From: Balanoglossus misakiensis
Lineage: Eukaryota > Hemichordata
Assembly: GCA_040954595.2 (NCBI GenBank)
Contig: CM082592.2
Coordinates: forward strand, 3,844,001-3,908,000
DNA length: 64,000 nucleotides
Direction of reading: 5' to 3'
Under the pieces are notes generated by a model. That model saw only the letters and a list, made by a program, of their open reading frames with translations, was not told the origin of the DNA and did no database searches. The position numbers and the translations under genes are program-made. Below, one piece after another: positions 59,976 through 64,000 of the stretch. Numbering within the stretch: position 1 is the first letter of the stretch; each line of letters opens with the position of its first letter.

Positions 59976-61338
59976 CACGTGACACCTTTAGACAACACTG
60001 CAATTAAACAGAATAGATCATTGCTTGCCTTCACCCAAACTCCAGACAAACTAGAGACTGGTTACACTGTCTAATATGCTGTATGTTATACAGCACATAG
60101 CAAAGCCACGGGACTGAGTGACTGATAAGCAATCGGAAATAACTTAATTACCATGTTTATTCGTAAAATAAAACATGACCACTTGTCCACGTCAGCGTAC
60201 ACAATACCTTGGTTTGCGGAGTGGTTGTAGACACGCAAACAGCAGTGAGTGGGGATGGCAATGAATTTATCAGACATATTTGGGTTGTGTGGTTTTAAAT
60301 ACAGTTTTAAATACAGTTCACCGTATACATGTTATGGTGTCAGGAGTAGGTCAATCGAGCAACAGAACGTCATCCGTCACGGTGACGTCACCAATCTGAC
60401 CAACAAGTTTCGGATCATTTATCGTGATCAGTTTAAATAACACAAAAGAGCGCTCACAAAAATGGCAGTGAATTTAAATAGGCGATGGTCGCGACCCGGT
60501 GACGTGAAAGCAAAATCCGCTCAATTTTAGAGGTATGAAAGAAAATGGCATTTTGGTCGCATTTTAAAATAGAGAAGGCATTATTTGTGATGCTACTATA
60601 AGACTTACCATACACCGATGAAAAGCAACTGGCAAAGATAAACGTAGACTTTGCCTGATAGATATTTTTCCCGAGAAGGAAAAAAGCGGGTTGCGTTGAA
60701 GCAGACACAGAAGACTAAATGGCGCTCAAATTCTTGACGCTTGTCAGGATGGGTATGGAGTGCCACGCTAATACGTGGCACGTTTCGAAGTCTCACGTGA
60801 CAAAATAACTTGAATAGTAGTGATTTATTTTCCGTCCAGTGTAGTTTGTGTATACAAAGGTACTGCGCACGTATTCGGTCCGGTCCATAAATGCGTGGCA
60901 AGGGCCAGCAAAAAAAATACACTTCACTGGACCAATCGTATAATATACGAAAGGCTGTTCCACATACAGGTTCTATCCAAAAGGGTCCCGCAAGTTTTGT
61001 GACCTTTCAACTACGAGGGCGCTGTATGCGCCTAGTAGAAATTTAACCGAAAATGAGATAAGGCCCTCCCCGTCACCACCGTGGTTACACGAGCAATTAT
61101 TCCGAGTTTGCGACACTTTAAAGGGCTACGTCACCCAGCTGAGCGGACAACTTTACCCTTGGGCCGGCATAACGCGACATAAATGCGCTACGCTTCCGCA
61201 TAGCAACTTTGGACACGGGTATAAGCTAGCTAGGCCTACGCAGATCTGGGCGTTGTATCTAGCGGCGAATTTTGTGTCCCGACCTTGAGTGTCAACCTGA
61301 GTGGACAGAAGTGAGCGAAATCCCAACCAGCACACCAA
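59976..61338. other. Spacer between sialyltransferase and PLAT gene
   Basis: No exon is seen. Two short inverted repeats are present: gtgccacg/cgtggcac at ~60762-60782 and tccagtgtagtttgtgta/aatacacttcactgga around 60836-60936. Confidence 0.5.
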
Positions 61339-64000
61339 ATGCCGCAAAAAGCCCACGTGACCATCGCAACAATACACTGTGTGTATTCGTCCCGGGATGC
61401 CGGGATATTCCTGAAGTTGGTCGGGGACTCGGCGGAGTCTGACTTCATTCGACTTGATGAGGTAGGTATGAAAAATACGAGGGCGACCTATCAGACAGGA
61501 ATTCAAAACCAACGCCCAAAACCCGGTGAGTGCGCGCAGCAAACATTACCCGAGTCAGACGGACGTGAACAGTCGTTTATTGTATATGTGCCGTAAATCT
61601 CATTCGTGTCGCTTACAACACGCGTTTAAATAATAAGTATGCGTATAACCCTCTTTTTTCTTAATTAAATACAGCTAAAGGGTCTATATGTTAACGCGCT
61701 GGTCCAAAGTCTTCCGAGATACTTGCAATAGTTTATCTGATCACAAGTGGTTTTGCATAAGCTCTCCTTACTGATTTGTTGTGTTGACGAGTTCCCTTGT
61801 TCAAATGTTCCGTGGCTATATACAGTGCAGTTGTTATATACTGACGAAAATCTTTAATCACCCACGCTACTACCCGCAATTCTTCCCGTATTGTGTTGTC
61901 CTAAAACAGATCTAGACATTACTAATCTCATTCGACTCGCTGTTTCTGAAACGTTTTAGCCAGCATTTTATCAGTGGCCTATGATACTGGTTCCATCATC
62001 TCCTCAAACTTTCATTATTTTTAGAAACCTCTCTTTAGTAAATTAGTATAAAATATTTGTTCGCTACGTCATACAGTTGTCATAAAACAGTCCCACAGAT
62101 AGGTTCAATACTTTACGGAGAGTAAGGCAAGACTATCTTTCAAGAATCTGTTGCCTGCGATCAAGCGTTTGGGTCACATTCGTTGTTCTGTACACACCGG
62201 TACATGACCGCGACATCTTGAATAATATCAGGCCTAGCGACAACCCTGGCACGCAGACACCAATATTTCATACGTGACCCGCTGACCCCGAACTGACACA
62301 CACAGCCCACTTATATCACGGTCACTCTACGGTCAGTGGTTACACGTACTAGTATTTGTCCGGTATTACTGAGCACAGAATATTGACTACACAAAAATGG
62401 GGCATATATTATATATTACTTCATAATGTATTGATTATTTAATTATAACCCTATCATATTTATAAAGATATTACATAAAAAAGAAAACAAACGTTTGCTT
62501 TTGATTTTAGTAGGCGATAACAGAAGTATTCGGCTGCCAAAATCAACAGGTTGTCGACAGCTTAGTTTGTCGTCTGTCGCGCACAGTCTTACATGCGCAG
62601 CGGAACAGTTACACTTTTCAACTATTCGACATGCTTTGAAACGTGTTTGACTCTCAACTTTTACGTACTGCTTTGGTAGGAATGCGAAACATTTACCTTC
62701 TTTGTTTTTATTGTTTGTCTGGGTTTGACCCGTTCTGCTCTACTTCCTCTGTGTTCAGAAGGAGTTTCCCAACTTAGGGTTACTGCCACACTTACATGTA
62801 ATTTATCACATACAATGTCACCGTGCAGGGAACGGTCAAATGTCAGGGATATTGACGTTGCTGTAGGCACTGGGAGAGGGTCTATACCAACTGGCATCAT
62901 AAAGTTAGCCCTTTTTAAGCTCACAATTAAATTCAACTACACATCCAACAACTAGACATTACCAGATATGTACTGAATATGCCACACCCACGTGCTTGTA
63001 CTTTCGTGTCATTATAGTTTACAAATATGAACTTGGACAGTGACTGAATCCATCAAATATGCAAATTGGTATAGTCTTCTAAAATTAATATTCATATCTT
63101 TTGTCTGTCGTGGTCATGATTATTGTAAGAAGTCGTTAGAAATGAAAGTCAAGCGCTGCTTTGTTTTGTGAAGTGTTTTATAGGAATTCTAAAGAGTACG
63201 CTTTATTCAGAAACGCCTTTTATTAACAATACACATTCCTGTCAGTTGTTGGCAATTTTCTTCCTGGAAGGACTCTATCGTGAAAGAATCAAACAAAGGC
63301 AACGTTATCTACAATTACACATTTATCATCTCAACATTCAGGCACTTTTCACCTGTCGCCAAGATAGTTGTACATGTTGAAATACGGTTGGAAACTAGCC
63401 ATATTTTTTTGCGCTCGAGGTCGCGTACACAATGCTTCAAATATTTGTAAGGTCGAGTCTTGTACAGGCTGAACAGAAATGTTGATAAAACAACGTGTTA
63501 TCTTTCTAAAGCGCATTTTTTCTGTCAAAATGAAACACAAACCCGAGAAGAAGGGTGACGTCATGTGTAATACATTCCTATTCTCATTCAGCCTGAGGGT
63601 GGATGGCCGCATTCCCCTCTTTTGCGAAAATGGGAGAGAAATCCCGTGGAGACTTTCTTACCCGTGCATGGAGACAAGAAGGCGAAGAAGAAAATCGAAG
63701 AAGGGAAACAAACATTCAGGATCAAACTTCCAGACAACTTTCCACTGAGACAAATACAGAGGCTTGAAATTGGTAAGCCAAGTCAATTTATTTAGAATAT
63801 GACGTCATCTTTTAAATGTTCGATATACATGACGTGCAACTTATATATACCATCGAGGTAGAAGTGAAGCCTTTTTGTAATGGTAATTTCACCATGCTAC
63901 TTTCGCTGTACAGGTTTCGACCACTCTCGGTTCGTCGATGGGTGGCTCATTGGTAAAATAACTGTGGATGATTTACACGGGACTAAGATAGACTTCAACG
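61339..64000 (+). CDS. N-terminal PLAT domain, probably a lipoxygenase (cut by window edge)
   Basis: Exons are 61339-61461 (from the ATG; an upstream in-frame TGA is close by), 63592-63772 and 63914 to the edge; phases fit. The product begins MPQKAHVTIATI, then IFLKLVGDSAESDFIRLDE. Exon 2 gives GKQTFRIKLPDNFP and exon 3 GFDHSRFVDGWLIGKITVDD, followed by HGTKIDFN. This follows the PLAT (LH2) beta-sandwich order. A PLAT at the very N terminus, with a final KIDFN resembling the pre-catalytic YIEF segment, matches animal 5-lipoxygenase-type enzymes, where PLAT binds membranes and calcium. A Lys-rich insertion (GDKKAKKKIEEG) is unusual. The catalytic part lies outside the window, so a PLAT-only or polycystin/LOXHD1-type protein remains possible. 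Confidence 0.75.

Noticed and set aside
61153-61542. 129-codon minus-strand frame
   Set aside because: Antisense to the splice-supported PLAT exon, with no domain pattern.
1-64000. CRISPR array, prokaryotic operon or phage signals
   Set aside because: Tandem repeats here lack regular unique spacers; spliced genes and SINEs show this is animal nuclear DNA.

Overview
This window is eukaryotic, intron-rich animal DNA, moderately AT-rich and dense in repeats. Spliced genes for a TNF receptor-like protein, a type II sialyltransferase with L, S and HYYD sialylmotifs, an orphan class A GPCR, GPI-anchored EGF proteins and a lipoxygenase-type PLAT domain suggest an invertebrate deuterostome. A hemichordate (acorn worm) or amphioxus is my best guess; the species cannot be fixed from sequence alone. 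I rebuilt the spliced genes by hand from splice sites, reading phase and protein family patterns.

1-9.2 kb is repeat-dominated. Three tandem units of a ~1.48 kb composite repeat each start at a shared 5' motif and end in a GGGCCC hairpin. The middle unit is split by a ~5 kb foldback transposon with terminal inverted repeats, a 3-bp target duplication and four ~354-bp tandem copies of its right end. A LINE reverse-transcriptase remnant abuts the array.

9.6-13.7 kb (minus) carries TTI2, the TELO2-interacting subunit of the TTT complex, with nine confident coding exons; the 3' end is unresolved. 15.2-15.9 kb (minus) is a small three-exon PD-(D/E)XK nuclease-like protein. 18.4-19.6 kb (minus) and 23.0-23.8 kb (plus) are a pair of two-exon genes for tiny Cys-rich proteins of 48 and 44 aa. 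Between them lies an acyltransferase of the HHxxxD condensation type, interrupted by one in-frame stop. Its intact paralogue is at 53.3-54.8 kb.

25.3-34.2 kb (minus) holds two tandem paralogues, each with a signal peptide, three EGF domains, a Cys-rich linker and a GPI-type tail, and all introns in phase 1. 36.6-37.9 kb (minus) is a secreted Cys-rich protein with a charged DSRDDGRY-repeat tail. A tRNA-Thr(TGT) is at 40.9 kb, a single-exon GPCR at 43.2 kb, a ten-exon TNF receptor-like gene at 47.0-52.2 kb, an eight-exon ST6GalNAc-like sialyltransferase at 55.8-60.0 kb (minus), and the first exons of a PLAT/lipoxygenase-like gene at 61.3 kb to the right edge.

There is no operon logic. Most products are cell-surface, secreted or glycan-related, but the neighbours do not form an obvious pathway. 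Gaps are filled by MITE-like hairpins, two SINE copies, microsatellites and small segmental duplications.
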